NCBI GenBank assembly: GCA_902541215.1
Contig: CACBPV010000001.1
Span: 70,606-112,322, forward strand
Source: an uncultured Alphaproteobacteria bacterium
GTDB taxonomy: Bacteria; Pseudomonadota; Alphaproteobacteria; HIMB59; GCA-002718135
Direction of reading: 5' to 3'
DNA length: 41,717 nucleotides
The position numbers and the translations under genes were made by a program. Position 1 is the first letter of the stretch. The number at the start of each line of letters is the position of its first letter. Below, piece after piece: positions 1-9,320 of this stretch. The notes below the pieces were generated by a model, which saw nothing but the letters and a program-made list of their open reading frames with translations, had not been told where the DNA came from and did no database searches.

Positions 1-1
1 A

Positions 2-61
2 ATCCTAAAAGATAAAATATTAGAAATTCAAAATAAATTAGAACCAGATAGTATAGCTTAA
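2..61 (+). CDS. C-terminal end of an unidentified protein (partial)
   Basis: An open frame enters from the left edge and ends in TAA at 59-61, giving the 19-residue tail ILKDKILEIQNKLEPDSIA. It is too short to identify. Support for a real gene is indirect. Its stop shares the bases TTAA with the stop of the convergent coq9, which is the same arrangement as at four other confirmed convergent gene ends in this window. The tail is also lysine/glutamate-rich and helix-like, as expected for the end of a soluble protein. Confidence 0.5.
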   Translation: MLKDKILEIQNKLEPDSIA

Positions 62-675
62 GAAAAAAAACTTTTTAAAAATTTAGGCGCGTTATCCTTT
101 ACAAAAGATATTCTTTCCTTAAATTTTGGAATTTTTGATATTCTCTTAAGATTTTTATCGATATTTTCTTCAACATACTTCATTTCTTTTGTAAAAAAAA
201 CGAATAAGGCATTAGTATATACTCCTGATAGAATAAGTCTTTTTGTATAAAAATTGAAATCTGTTGAATTATCTCCAGCTAAATACCACATTGTATTTAC
301 TGAATTATATAAACTCTTTTTGGATATTTTATTATTTGTTGGCAGCAAAAGATGGTTAAAAGTTTTATAATAAAAATCTTTATCTTCATTTAATATATCA
401 AATCGCAATAATAATATTTTTTTTATTCTTTTGTTAATTGGAAAATTAATTAAATTAATTTTTTTTAATTTATATTTAAGTTTTTCATTAATATTTTGTA
501 GAGCATATTCTAATAAATCCTTATATCCATTTGGAAAAAAATAAAATAAATCATTTTTTTTTGTATTTTGTTTTTGTAATTTTGAAAATATTTCTGATGA
601 CCAACCTTCAATTGATACAATTTTTTTTGCTTTTATGAGGATATCTTCTTTTTTTTTATTTTCTGTTATTTTCAT
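58..675 (-). CDS. COQ9 family protein (ubiquinone biosynthesis)
   Basis: This 205-residue protein belongs to the COQ9 family, also known as the 'rpsU-divergently transcribed' family. COQ9 is a lipid-binding accessory protein that helps the COQ7-type hydroxylation step of ubiquinone synthesis at the membrane. The family signature is clear at residues about 130-153: W-x-LAGD-x-STDFN-x-YTKR followed by the L-x-GVY stretch. The N-terminal part (about 10-60) has the TetR-like helical look usual for the family. The gene lies downstream of def in the same direction, and its start overlaps the end of def by 20 bases. The pair is divergent from rpsU, which is the classic neighbourhood of this family. 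The C-terminus is lysine-rich and somewhat short. Confidence 0.9.
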   Translation of the reverse strand: MKITENKKKEDILIKAKKIVSIEGWSSEIFSKLQKQNTKKNDLFYFFPNGYKDLLEYALQNINEKLKYKLKKINLINFPINKRIKKILLLRFDILNEDKDFYYKTFNHLLLPTNNKISKKSLYNSVNTMWYLAGDNSTDFNFYTKRLILSGVYTNALFVFFTKEMKYVEENIDKNLKRISKIPKFKERISFVKDNAPKFLKSFFS

Positions 676-1186
676 TTTTCCAATAATTCGTTATTTCTTT
701 TTCAAAACCAAAAGCATTTTTATGTGCTAAGCGCGATGTATACAAAATACCGTTTAGATGGTCTACTTCATGTTGTACTACCCTTGCATGTAAGCCTTCA
801 ACTTCATTTTCAATCACTTTACCATCAAGATCAAATCCAGAATATTTAATTTTTTTAAATCTTCTAACTAAGCCTTGCATACCAGGAATAGATAAACAAC
901 CTTCCCAATCATCCTCAGTTTCTTTTCCCATAGGTGTAAAACTAGGATTTATTAATGGTGTTATCTCAATTTTATCTTTCTCTTCATTATCAGGATTACG
1001 AAATACTATTATTTGCTTTGAAATATGTACTTGGGGTGCAGCTAAACCTATACCGTTATAGTCAAGCATTGTTTCAGACATATCATAAACTATTTTTTTT
1101 AGGGAATCTGATGAGAATTCTTTTATCTCAGAACATTCTTTTAGCAATACGGGATGACCGATTTTTGATATTTTGAGAATTGACAC
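656..1186 (-). CDS. def: Peptide deformylase
   Basis: This enzyme removes the N-formyl group from the initiator methionine of nascent proteins and uses a bound Fe(II) or Zn. All three family motifs are present in the 176-residue product: G-x-GLAAPQ at 45-52, EGCLS at 95-99 (metal-ligand Cys97) and HEVDH at 139-143 (two His ligands and the catalytic Glu140). The start is a GTG at 1186; no in-frame ATG lies near, and the next Met (residue 36) would delete the conserved N-terminal strand. No clear Shine-Dalgarno sequence is visible. It is divergent from rpsU across a 94-base gap and probably co-transcribed with coq9, so translation-related genes sit back to back. Confidence 0.97.
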   Translation of the reverse strand: MSILKISKIGHPVLLKECSEIKEFSSDSLKKIVYDMSETMLDYNGIGLAAPQVHISKQIIVFRNPDNEEKDKIEITPLINPSFTPMGKETEDDWEGCLSIPGMQGLVRRFKKIKYSGFDLDGKVIENEVEGLHARVVQHEVDHLNGILYTSRLAHKNAFGFEKEITNYWKNENNRK

Positions 1187-1280
1187 ATATTAAATATAAG
1201 TATTTTTTCTAATATACCAATAGATTAATTTAATATATCCGTTTGCAAATAATATGAGTTTATGTTACTAGCCTGATCCC
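1187..1280. promoter_or_regulatory. Divergent promoter region between def and rpsU
   Basis: These 94 non-coding bases must carry promoters for def-coq9 (minus) and rpsU (plus). The region is almost entirely A/T with a TTGCAA at 1244-1249 and several TATA-like hexamers, so no single promoter can be chosen with confidence. Neither flanking gene has a recognisable GGAGG-type ribosome binding site. Confidence 0.4.
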
Positions 1281-1478
1281 ATGACACTTTTGGTAAACGT
1301 AAAAGATAATAATGTAGAACAAGCAATTAGAACGCTTAAGAAGAAAATGCAGCGCGAAGGTTTGTATAAAGAAATGAAGCTACGTAAACATTATGAAAAA
1401 CCTTGTTTGAAACGTGCCAGAGAAAAAGAAGAAAATATAAGAAGAGCCAGGAAGTCTGCAAAAAGAAATAACGGTTAA
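1281..1478 (+). CDS. rpsU: 30S ribosomal protein S21
   Basis: S21 is a small basic protein of the 30S subunit that sits near the anti-Shine-Dalgarno end of 16S rRNA and supports initiation. The 65-residue product has the family pattern: V-x-V-x-x-x-E-x-A-x-R-x-LK-x-x-x-x-REG near the N-terminus, then K-x-R-x-HYEKP and a long Arg/Lys-rich helix ([14 protein letters not shown]). The length is normal for alphaproteobacterial S21. The ATG at 1281 has no SD-like sequence in front of it. Its TAA shares the bases TTAA with the stop of the convergent pntB. Confidence 0.97.
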   Translation: MTLLVNVKDNNVEQAIRTLKKKMQREGLYKEMKLRKHYEKPCLKRAREKEENIRRARKSAKRNNG

Positions 1479-2869
1479 GCAGATAGACTTTTTACTATAT
1501 CCTCACACATTTTTTTAGCATCTCCAAATAACATAGTCGTATTATCTCTATAAAACAATTCATTATCAACACCAGAATAACCGGTTGCCATTGAACGTTT
1601 TACAAATAAAACGCTCTGAGATTTTTCTACGTCTAAAATAGGCATACCAAAAATAGGAGAGGACTCATCCGTTTTTGCAGCTGGATTTGTTACATCATTT
1701 GCCCCAATAACAAAAGAAACCTCTGTCATAGGAAAATCATGATTAATTTCATCTAGCTCCAAGACTTCTTCATAAGGAACATTAGCTTCAGCTAGTAAGA
1801 CATTCATATGACCTGGCATTCTTCCTGCGACTGGGTGTATTGCATATCTTACCTCTATTCCTTCTTTTTTTAATATGTCACCCATTTCTCTTAAAGCATG
1901 TTGCGCTTGTGCTACAGCCATTCCATATCCTGGTACAATAATTACAGAGTCTGCATTTTTCATTATATATGCCGCATCCTCTGCATTACCTTGTTTAACA
2001 ATTTTATCTGAGTTATCCTTACTAGCAATAGTGTCTTGCTCACCACCAAAACCTCCTAGAACAACATTAATAATTGATCTATTCATCCCTTTACTCATAA
2101 TATAACTTAATATTGCACCAGACGCTCCAACGAGAGCACCAGTTATGATTAAGAGATTATTACTTAGAGTAAATCCTATGCCACAAGCTGCCCAGCCTGA
2201 ATAAGAGTTTAACATAGAGACTACAACTGGCATGTCAGCTCCACCTATAGGAATCACTACAAGAAATCCTAATAATATTGAAACAATAACTATTACCCAA
2301 AAGATTGTTGGAGATTGATTAATTACAAATAATACAATCAAGAAAATAATTACAAGAAAAATTAGTGCATTTGTAAGATGCTGAAACTTAAATACTATAG
2401 GCTTTCCTGAAATTGTACCTTGTAATTTTCCAAAAGCTAAAACTGAACCAGAGAAAGTGATAGCACCAATAAATGTTCCAATACTCATTTCAACTAAACT
2501 AGCAGTTTTAATTGATCCAACTTTTCCGATACTAAAAGCTACGGGATCATAGAATGCAGCAGCAGCAACAAATACAGCTGCTAAACCTACTAAACTATGA
2601 AAAGCCGCCACCAATTGAGGTAATGCTGTCATCTCAATTCTAAGAGCAATAAATGAACCTATTGCACCACCAATAAGTATAGCAGCTCCAATTTCATAAT
2701 AACTAAGAACTGATTTGAACATAAGTGTTGTAAACACGGCTATAATCATTCCAATGATACCAAAAATATTACCCATTCTTGAAGATTCAGGGTGAGATAA
2801 ACCTCTTAAAGCAAAGATAAATAATAACGCAGAAATTAAATATAATATCGCAACCATGTTAGAAGACAT
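1475..2869 (-). CDS. pntB: NAD(P) transhydrogenase subunit beta
   Basis: PntB is the beta subunit of the proton-translocating transhydrogenase, which uses the proton motive force to move hydride from NADH to NADP+. The 464 residues fall into a membrane part (domain II, about 1-265, nine or so hydrophobic segments rich in Gly/Ala/Ile) and a cytoplasmic NADP(H)-binding domain III (about 295-464). Domain III shows the [10 protein letters not shown] fingerprint near residue 311, [15 protein letters not shown], and [10 protein letters not shown]. The length matches the family. Its ATG overlaps the stop of pntAB by one base, which suggests coupled translation. Confidence 0.97.
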   Translation of the reverse strand: MSSNMVAILYLISALLFIFALRGLSHPESSRMGNIFGIIGMIIAVFTTLMFKSVLSYYEIGAAILIGGAIGSFIALRIEMTALPQLVAAFHSLVGLAAVFVAAAAFYDPVAFSIGKVGSIKTASLVEMSIGTFIGAITFSGSVLAFGKLQGTISGKPIVFKFQHLTNALIFLVIIFLIVLFVINQSPTIFWVIVIVSILLGFLVVIPIGGADMPVVVSMLNSYSGWAACGIGFTLSNNLLIITGALVGASGAILSYIMSKGMNRSIINVVLGGFGGEQDTIASKDNSDKIVKQGNAEDAAYIMKNADSVIIVPGYGMAVAQAQHALREMGDILKKEGIEVRYAIHPVAGRMPGHMNVLLAEANVPYEEVLELDEINHDFPMTEVSFVIGANDVTNPAAKTDESSPIFGMPILDVEKSQSVLFVKRSMATGYSGVDNELFYRDNTTMLFGDAKKMCEDIVKSLSA

Positions 2870-3186
2870 TATTCTTTTTCCTTTGTTTTTTTAGTTTTTT
2901 TCTTAAACATCGAAAGCATTCGATATGTTACTAAGAAACCTCCAAAAATATTAACTGAAGCTAATATAACACCAATTAATCCAAAAATTTTTGAAGTATC
3001 AAAACCTTGAGGACCGGCTGCCAATATTGCCCCAACTATAATTACACTTGATATTGCATTTGTCACACCCATCAATGGACTATGTAAAGCTGGAGTAACT
3101 GACCAAACTACATAATAACCAATAATACAAGCTAAAAAAAATACTGTTAGTCCAATAACAAAAACTTCTGAAGAATGTGCTTCCAT
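2869..3186 (-). CDS. pntAB: NAD(P) transhydrogenase subunit alpha, membrane part (alpha-2)
   Basis: This 105-residue membrane protein is the transmembrane part of the alpha subunit, encoded separately as in Rhodospirillum rubrum rather than fused as in E. coli PntA. It has about three hydrophobic helices and the conserved stretch VVWSVTPALHSPLMGVTNAISS. The C-terminus is strongly basic (KKKTKKTKEKE). It lies one base after the stop of pntAA and overlaps pntB by one base, so the three genes form one translational unit. Confidence 0.95.
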   Translation of the reverse strand: MEAHSSEVFVIGLTVFFLACIIGYYVVWSVTPALHSPLMGVTNAISSVIIVGAILAAGPQGFDTSKIFGLIGVILASVNIFGGFLVTYRMLSMFKKKTKKTKEKE

Positions 3187-3187
3187 A

Positions 3188-4309
3188 TTACTTAAATTGC
3201 TCCAATCTTACATCCCCGTCATGCGTTAGTAAAACAGAATTAATTATTTCATCATCAAAATCAAAATTTATTTTTTTATTTTCTTTGTCTATTAATAAAC
3301 TTAAGAAGTTAAAAATATTTTTAGCATACAGTGCTGATGCATCTTTAGCCACTCTTCCAGGAACATTTCCATAACCAACTATTTTTACTCCATTATGCAA
3401 TACTATTTCATTCATTTTACTTAAAGGGCAATTACCTCCTGCTTCCACAGCCAAATCAATTACTACTGAACCTGGTATCATCGAAGAAACCATTTCTTCT
3501 GTGATTAAAACTGGAGCTTTTTTCCCAGGAATAAGAGCTGTACAAATTACTATATCTTGTTTTGAAACTGTTTCAGCTATCAATTGAGCTTGTTTTTTCT
3601 TGTAATCTTCACTCATTTCCTTTGCATAACCACCTGCGGTTTCAGCATTTTGAGCTTCATCATCTTCAACCATTATGAATTTTCCACCAAGACTTTCAAC
3701 TTGTTCCTTAGTTGCTGCTCTAACATCAGTGGCAGACACTACTGCGCCAAGTCTTTTTGCTGTTGCTATAGCTTGTAAACCTGCAACTCCTACTCCAAGT
3801 ATCATAACTTTTGCTGGATTAACTCTTCCAGCTGCAGTCATCATCATTGGAAAAGCTTTTCCAAATTGCTCAGCTGCATCAATTACACTTCTATACCCCG
3901 CTAAGTTAGCTTGGGATGATAGAACATCCATACTTTGCGCTCTACTTATTCTAGGAATTAATTCCATACAACATGATGATATTTTGTTTTTGTTTAAATT
4001 AGAAAATTCAGATTTATTTTCATACGGATTTAAAATTCCAATTAGTAATGAATTGCTTTTTAAGTTATTTATATCATCAGTGCTTGGCATTCTAACACAT
4101 AAACAAACATCAGCCTTCAAGCATTCAGATCTAGTAACAATTTTTGCTCCAGCTTCTTCATAATTTGAATTCTGATATCCTGAAGTTTCACCCGCTCCAT
4201 TTTCAATTATAACTTCAAAACCTAGTCTAGAAAAAAGCTTTACGGACTCAGGGGAGATAGAGACTCTTGTCTCGTTGTTATCATTTTCTTTAATAGCAGA
4301 TAAGAACAT
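3188..4309 (-). CDS. pntAA: NAD(P) transhydrogenase subunit alpha, NAD-binding part (alpha-1)
   Basis: This is the soluble domain I, which binds NAD(H). The 373-residue product has the AlaDH/PNT N-terminal domain (KENDNNETRVSISPE near residue 8), the RISRAQSMD stretch near 120-128 and the Rossmann loop G-V-G-V-A-G at 172-177. After this comes ATDVRAATKEQVESLGG, typical of the family. It ends without a membrane segment, because domain II is split between pntAB and pntB. The gene starts 7 bases after the stop of the ABC1 kinase gene and lies directly upstream of pntAB. Confidence 0.96.
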   Translation of the reverse strand: MFLSAIKENDNNETRVSISPESVKLFSRLGFEVIIENGAGETSGYQNSNYEEAGAKIVTRSECLKADVCLCVRMPSTDDINNLKSNSLLIGILNPYENKSEFSNLNKNKISSCCMELIPRISRAQSMDVLSSQANLAGYRSVIDAAEQFGKAFPMMMTAAGRVNPAKVMILGVGVAGLQAIATAKRLGAVVSATDVRAATKEQVESLGGKFIMVEDDEAQNAETAGGYAKEMSEDYKKKQAQLIAETVSKQDIVICTALIPGKKAPVLITEEMVSSMIPGSVVIDLAVEAGGNCPLSKMNEIVLHNGVKIVGYGNVPGRVAKDASALYAKNIFNFLSLLIDKENKKINFDFDDEIINSVLLTHDGDVRLEQFK

Positions 4310-4315
4310 GAGTTC

Positions 4316-5659
4316 TTATATTGATAGGTTCGCTAAATTTAAAGCTTTTTGTTGGTTTTTCATTAATTTTTTTGAGTTAAAATCTTCAATGAGCTCATGG
4401 AATATTCTGTACCAATTCACCTCAGCTTTTAAATGCATAAAGACTGAACCTAGTCCTACTGCTGCTCTATCCATGAACACAAATTCTTTTGGAGGTTTAA
4501 CACCGCCTAGTTTTTTAAGTTCCTGATGAACCTCAGAAGCAATTTGTGCACCATATATACCACTATCACTTTCTTGTATTTTTTGAACTTTATCTTCCAT
4601 CAAAGGTGAATATAAAAATCCTGCCCATTTATTTAATACTTTTAATTTCTCTTTTGTAATATCTGTAAATCCCCATTGCTCATATGCATGAACTGCCTTT
4701 GAATTGTCTTTTTCTTGAAGAGCAAAATATAAGTCAATTACACCTTGAATGAAATTACCATTAAAAATTCTCATACAACCAAAATCATATATATTAATAC
4801 TGAGGTCTTTTTTTTGTACAGAATAATTTCCTAAATGTGGATCTCCGTGAAGCACTCCGTATTCAAAGAATGGTTTATACCACGCTTTATACATGTTAGC
4901 TGCTAATGTATTTCTTGTTTCTTTAGCAGATTTTTTAAAATTCAAAATAGGTTCGCCATCTAACCAACTCATAGTTAGTAATCTCTTTGTAGATAATTTA
5001 TCATAGGTTTTTGGAACATGAACAAAGTTTATATTTGAAAATATATTTCTAAATACAGACATTAATTTTTTTTCTCTTTCATAATCTAGCTCTTCTTTTA
5101 GTCTTTCAGTGATTTCTTTGTATACTTCATCAGTTTTGATCGCTTTGTTATAGGACTGATAAATTGAAAAAATCATTTTTAATTGTGAAAGATCAGCACT
5201 AACTGCTGAAGCCATGTCTGGGTATTGGAGTTTGCAAGCGACTATATCATCATTTTTTATTTTAGCTTTATGAACTTGTCCAAGAGAAGCTGCTCTTGTT
5301 GCTTCTTTATCAAACTCAATAAAATTTTCTTGCCAATCCTGATTTAATTCTGCAGCCATTCTTCTTTTAACAAATAACCATCCCATCGGTGGAGCATTAG
5401 ACTGCAAATGCATAAGTTCTTGTGCGTACTCATCAGGAAGTAAGTCAGGTATAGTTGCTGATAATTGTGCCACTTTCATTAATGGCCCTTTAATACTTCC
5501 AAGAGCAGCTCTTATTTCTGAAGCATGTTTTTCTTTATCTAACTTAACACCTAAATATCTTTGACTTGCAAGTTTTGTAGCTAATTTTCCAACAACACCG
5601 CCAACTTTCGCATACCTTGTAAGCTGTTTTGTAAGAGATTTCGCTTCTTTATCTTTCAT
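4316..5659 (-). CDS. ABC1/UbiB (ADCK, COQ8-like) atypical kinase family protein
   Basis: The family includes UbiB and COQ8/ADCK3, atypical kinase-like ATPases needed for ubiquinone synthesis and lipid handling. The 447-residue product shows the family features in order (about one residue either way): GPLMKVAQ near 58-65 (the KxGQ region, here K-V-A-Q), AASLGQVHKA (Ala-rich nucleotide loop, near 123-132), the lysine strand ACKLQYPDM, the catalytic HGDPHLGNY near 271-279 and the metal-binding YDFG near 291-294. I chose the ATG at 5659; a TTG directly before it is less likely. The gene sits between pepF and pntAA with only a few bases on either side. A ubiquinone role would fit the nearby coq9, but the exact substrate is unknown. 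Confidence 0.9.
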   Translation of the reverse strand: MKDKEAKSLTKQLTRYAKVGGVVGKLATKLASQRYLGVKLDKEKHASEIRAALGSIKGPLMKVAQLSATIPDLLPDEYAQELMHLQSNAPPMGWLFVKRRMAAELNQDWQENFIEFDKEATRAASLGQVHKAKIKNDDIVACKLQYPDMASAVSADLSQLKMIFSIYQSYNKAIKTDEVYKEITERLKEELDYEREKKLMSVFRNIFSNINFVHVPKTYDKLSTKRLLTMSWLDGEPILNFKKSAKETRNTLAANMYKAWYKPFFEYGVLHGDPHLGNYSVQKKDLSINIYDFGCMRIFNGNFIQGVIDLYFALQEKDNSKAVHAYEQWGFTDITKEKLKVLNKWAGFLYSPLMEDKVQKIQESDSGIYGAQIASEVHQELKKLGGVKPPKEFVFMDRAAVGLGSVFMHLKAEVNWYRIFHELIEDFNSKKLMKNQQKALNLANLSI

Positions 5660-5664
5660 CAATA

Positions 5665-7461
5665 TTATTCCTCTAATTGGTCAATCAAATTCTCAATTAC
5701 ATTAACTCCTTTTTGCCAGAAATCTTTTTTCTTCGGATTTAATCCAAAAGGCTTCAATAGTTTATCATATGTATCACTTCCACCGCTCTCTAACAAAGTA
5801 ATGTATTTGTCTTCAAATTTAGGTAGTTTACTTTCGTAAACGTTAAAAAGAGAATTAACAAGACAATCACCAAAAGCATATGCATAAACATAAAATGGTG
5901 AATGAATAAAATGAGGTATGTAACTCCAGAAATATTTGTAATCATCATTAAATTTTATTGAAGGTCCTAAGCTTTTCTTTTGAACATCAATCCAAATTTC
6001 ACAAATCTCGTCAACGCTTAATTCTTTGATTTTTCTTTGATGATGAATACGTTTTTCAAATTCAAAAAATGCAATCTGCCTCACAACAGTGTTTAGCATA
6101 TCTTCGACTTTGTTTGCCAAAAGCCCCTTACGTTCATTTTCTTTTGTAGTAATAGATAAAAGAGATTTAAAAGTTAACATTTCTCCAAAAACACTTGCAG
6201 TTTCAGCAAGTGTTAACGGTGTTGAAGAGTTAAAATAAGTTTGTTTTTGTCCTGCTAAATATTGATGAATTCCGTGTCCTAGTTCGTGAGCAAGAGTTGC
6301 AATATCTCTTGCTTTACCCTGGTAATTAACAAGTATAAATGGATGAACTGATGGAACAGTAGAAGCAGCAAAAGCACCGGGAGATTTACCTGAAATTACT
6401 GGGGCGTGTATCCATGAATTATCAAAAAATTTATTTACAATATTTCCAGCTCTCTTATCAAAATTTGAATAAGCATCAGATACAATTTGTCTTGCATCTT
6501 TCCAGGAATAAATACTCTGTGATTGAAAAGGTAGTGGTGCATTTCTGTCCCAATACATTAAAAATTTCTTTTTTAACCATTTTGATTTTATTTTATAATA
6601 ACGATGAGCAATTTTTGGATAATTTTCTTTTATTGTTTCAGTTAAGGCTTCTACAACTTCATCTTCAACTACATTAGATAAATTTCTTGAACTGACTGGA
6701 TTTGGCAATCCTCTCCATTTATCATTGATTGATTTATCTTTTGCAAGATTATTAGTAATAGACGTAAACAAACTAATGTTATCTTTTAAGACAGCAGATA
6801 CTGCCTCAGCTGATTTTTTACGATTTGATTCTTTTTTATCAGAAAGAAAATTAAAAATTTCAGCACTAGATAAATTTTTGCCCTTGAAAGGAAATTTAAG
6901 TGATGCAATTGTATCATCAAATAGTCTGATCCAGGCTGATCTAGAAGTAATACTTTTTTCTTGAAGTAATTTTTCTGTTTTAACATCTAATTGATAAGGT
7001 TTGAATTTTCGAATATTTTTTATCCAGTTTTTGTAAATTTTTAGTTTTTTATCAGCATAAATTTTTTTTAAATTTTTTTCAGAAATTTCATTTATCTCAA
7101 GACTAAAGAAGACAATTGAGGCGGCAATATTTGTTATTTGCTCCTGCATTTGCTGATAAAAGATTTTATTCTTTTCATTATTACCATCCTCTGCAACTAA
7201 TAAATGCGCATAAGACAAAATTTTATCTATTTTTGTATCAATATCCTCTAATTCAATAATGGCTTTTAAGAGTTGATTAGAACTAATCTTGGAGATTTTG
7301 GAGGCGTATTTTTTCTCAAATTTTTTAGTTGATATTCTGAGCTTATTTAAATCATTATTCAGCTTCTTAGCTTTTGGGGATTCATATAAATCCTTTAAAT
7401 TCCAAATGGGTAGTTTACCAAGGGTATTTTTTGTTGAATTTTGATAATTTTTTTGTTTCAT
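5665..7461 (-). CDS. pepF: Oligoendopeptidase F, M3 family metallopeptidase
   Basis: M3B peptidases are cytoplasmic zinc enzymes that cut short peptides. The 598-residue protein has a helical N-terminal half and the zinc site H392-E-L-G-H396 in the context LAHELGHGIHQYLAG, followed by a downstream ETASVFGEML segment supplying the third ligand. The length is the family norm (about 600). It is probably the first gene of the operon that continues with the ABC1 kinase and the transhydrogenase, whose ATG comes 5 bases after its stop. A digestive role for imported peptides is an inference; a peptide-type ABC importer lies about 20 kb away. Confidence 0.93.
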   Translation of the reverse strand: MKQKNYQNSTKNTLGKLPIWNLKDLYESPKAKKLNNDLNKLRISTKKFEKKYASKISKISSNQLLKAIIELEDIDTKIDKILSYAHLLVAEDGNNEKNKIFYQQMQEQITNIAASIVFFSLEINEISEKNLKKIYADKKLKIYKNWIKNIRKFKPYQLDVKTEKLLQEKSITSRSAWIRLFDDTIASLKFPFKGKNLSSAEIFNFLSDKKESNRKKSAEAVSAVLKDNISLFTSITNNLAKDKSINDKWRGLPNPVSSRNLSNVVEDEVVEALTETIKENYPKIAHRYYKIKSKWLKKKFLMYWDRNAPLPFQSQSIYSWKDARQIVSDAYSNFDKRAGNIVNKFFDNSWIHAPVISGKSPGAFAASTVPSVHPFILVNYQGKARDIATLAHELGHGIHQYLAGQKQTYFNSSTPLTLAETASVFGEMLTFKSLLSITTKENERKGLLANKVEDMLNTVVRQIAFFEFEKRIHHQRKIKELSVDEICEIWIDVQKKSLGPSIKFNDDYKYFWSYIPHFIHSPFYVYAYAFGDCLVNSLFNVYESKLPKFEDKYITLLESGGSDTYDKLLKPFGLNPKKKDFWQKGVNVIENLIDQLEE

Positions 7462-7501
7462 ATTTTACTATTTCGATATAGGTCTAATATCAAAGCTTTG
7501 T

Positions 7502-7509
7502 AGGGAGGA
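7502..7509 (+). promoter_or_regulatory. Strong Shine-Dalgarno site for the acyl-CoA synthetase
   Basis: AGGGAGGA ends 8 bases before the ATG at 7518. It stands out because most first genes of transcription units here (rpsU, pyk, def) have no such site. Confidence 0.75.
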
Positions 7510-7517
7510 CAGAAAGC

Positions 7518-9320
7518 ATGATTGTTAATTTTGACGAATTTAATAGCATACCGGGTATATTTTATCATCAAGCAAATGATCTAAAAGATCAACCATATTT
7601 ATGGAAAAAAGAGAATGATAAATATGTTTCTTTAAGCTGGTCACAAGTAAAAGAACAAGTCGAAAGTTTAGCAACATACCTAAAAGATCTGGGAATTTTA
7701 GAAGGAGATAGAGTACTAATTTTATCTGAAAATAGGCCTGAATGGCAAATCACTGATTTAGCAATAATGTCCATAGGAGCAATTTCAGTTCCTGCTTATA
7801 CAACGAGTACAACCAATGATTATAAATATATTATTGAGCATTCTGGTGCTAGATGTGCCATCGTATCATCACACGAGTTAATGAAAAAAGCTCTACCTGC
7901 AATAGAAAAAATTTCACATTGTCAAAACGTAATAAAAATTAATGATGATAATGAAACTTATACAGAAGTTGTAAATATTTTATCATACAATAAAATTATA
8001 AATGATAATTTAGAAAAAAGTAAAAATTCTAATGAAATAGAAAAAATATCAAAAAATTATAAAAGAAAAGATACAGCATGTATTATTTATACATCAGGTA
8101 CTGGGGGCAATCCTAAGGGAGTGATGTTAAGTCATGGAGCAATGCTGAGAAACTGTGCTTCCTGTGATAAGTTACTTGAGAGTCTTACTAGTGATTTAAC
8201 AAAAGAAATTAGATATTTATCATGGTTGCCATTATCTCATTCATATGAGCATACTTTACAATTCTTAGAAATGGGTCAAGGTGCACAAATCTATTACGCA
8301 GAAAGTATAGATAAATTATTAGTAAATATGGCTGAGGCAGCGCCACATTTTATGACAGCTGTTCCAAGATTTTATGATTCTTTACACACACGTATTTCAC
8401 AAGGTCTAAAAAACCAAAGTAAATTAAGTCAACGCTTCTTTGCAATTACATTAAATCTAGGAAAGAAAAAATATTTTGGTGAGCAGATGAGCTTCTCTGA
8501 GAGATTTATGAATGGATTGATGGATAGAATAGTAAGAAAAAAAGTTAAGAAAAGATTTGGCGGAAGTCTCAGAGCATTGATATCAGGAGGCGCAGCACTA
8601 AACTTTGAAGTTGGATTATACCTAAGCGCCCTTGGCCTTCCACTACTTCAAGGATACGGACAAACTGAAACTGCTCCTGTTATTTCTGCAAACCCTCCTG
8701 AAAAAATTAAATTAGATACTGTTGGAAAAGTTCTTAAGGGAAATGAAGTGAAAATTTCTGAAGATGGAGAAATTTTAGCTCGTGGTGAACTAATTATGAA
8801 TGGTTATTGGAATGATCCTGAGTCAACTAATAAAACTATAATCGATGGATGGGTTCATACAGGTGATATTGGTGAATTTGATGAAGAAGATTATTTAAAG
8901 ATAACAGATAGGAAAAAAGATATTATTGTAAATGCAGGTGGAGATAATATTTCTCCTTCAAGAATAGAGGCAAAACTAGATATTGAACCTGAAATTGCTC
9001 AATCAATGTTATATGGGGATTTCAAAAATTACCTAGTTGCAATTTTGGTGCCTAATAAAGATTTAGCTTTAGAATGGGCAAAAGAAAATAATGTTGAGGG
9101 TGATTTAAATGAAATAATTCAAGATTCTTCATTTAATAAAAAAATGAAAGAAGTTGTAGATAAAATTAATAAAAGCCTTTCTAGTATTGAGCAAATAAGA
9201 AAATTTATTCTCATTGATCACGAGTTTACAATTGAAAACAATATGATGACACCTTCCATGAAAGTAAGAAGGTTTAAAGTAAAAGAGATGTATGGAGAAA
9301 ATTTAGAGAAACTATATTAA
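7518..9320 (+). CDS. Long-chain acyl-CoA synthetase (AMP-forming)
   Basis: The protein activates a fatty acid to acyl-CoA through an acyl-adenylate. The 600 residues are typical of the FAD15/ACSL branch of the ANL superfamily. The P-loop-like YTSGTGGNPKGVMLSHGAM lies near 190-208. The GYGQTETAPVIS adenine/acyl motif is near 379. GWVHTGDIGEFDEEDYLKITDRKKD is near 450-473, and the C-terminal domain follows. The substrate is not certain from sequence; the overall pattern fits long-chain fatty acids. It is transcribed alone, has a strong SD, and its TAA shares TTAA with the stop of the convergent DUF1244 gene. Confidence 0.92.
   Translation: MIVNFDEFNSIPGIFYHQANDLKDQPYLWKKENDKYVSLSWSQVKEQVESLATYLKDLGILEGDRVLILSENRPEWQITDLAIMSIGAISVPAYTTSTTNDYKYIIEHSGARCAIVSSHELMKKALPAIEKISHCQNVIKINDDNETYTEVVNILSYNKIINDNLEKSKNSNEIEKISKNYKRKDTACIIYTSGTGGNPKGVMLSHGAMLRNCASCDKLLESLTSDLTKEIRYLSWLPLSHSYEHTLQFLEMGQGAQIYYAESIDKLLVNMAEAAPHFMTAVPRFYDSLHTRISQGLKNQSKLSQRFFAITLNLGKKKYFGEQMSFSERFMNGLMDRIVRKKVKKRFGGSLRALISGGAALNFEVGLYLSALGLPLLQGYGQTETAPVISANPPEKIKLDTVGKVLKGNEVKISEDGEILARGELIMNGYWNDPESTNKTIIDGWVHTGDIGEFDEEDYLKITDRKKDIIVNAGGDNISPSRIEAKLDIEPEIAQSMLYGDFKNYLVAILVPNKDLALEWAKENNVEGDLNEIIQDSSFNKKMKEVVDKINKSLSSIEQIRKFILIDHEFTIENNMMTPSMKVRRFKVKEMYGENLEKLY

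Noticed and set aside
3675-4163. 162-residue open frame antisense to pntAA
   Set aside because: It lies wholly inside the well-recognised pntAA gene on the other strand, has no family-like motif and mirrors the reverse of the Gly/Ala-rich coding sequence. It is a frame shadow.
2869-4309. Possible frameshift splitting pntA into two genes
   Set aside because: The split between the soluble and membrane parts of the alpha subunit is the known alphaproteobacterial arrangement (as in Rhodospirillum), with proper starts and stops and tight translational spacing.
7475-7491. Inverted repeat GATAT...ATATC before the acyl-CoA synthetase
   Set aside because: Five-base A/T arms with a 7-base loop are expected by chance in sequence this AT-rich.
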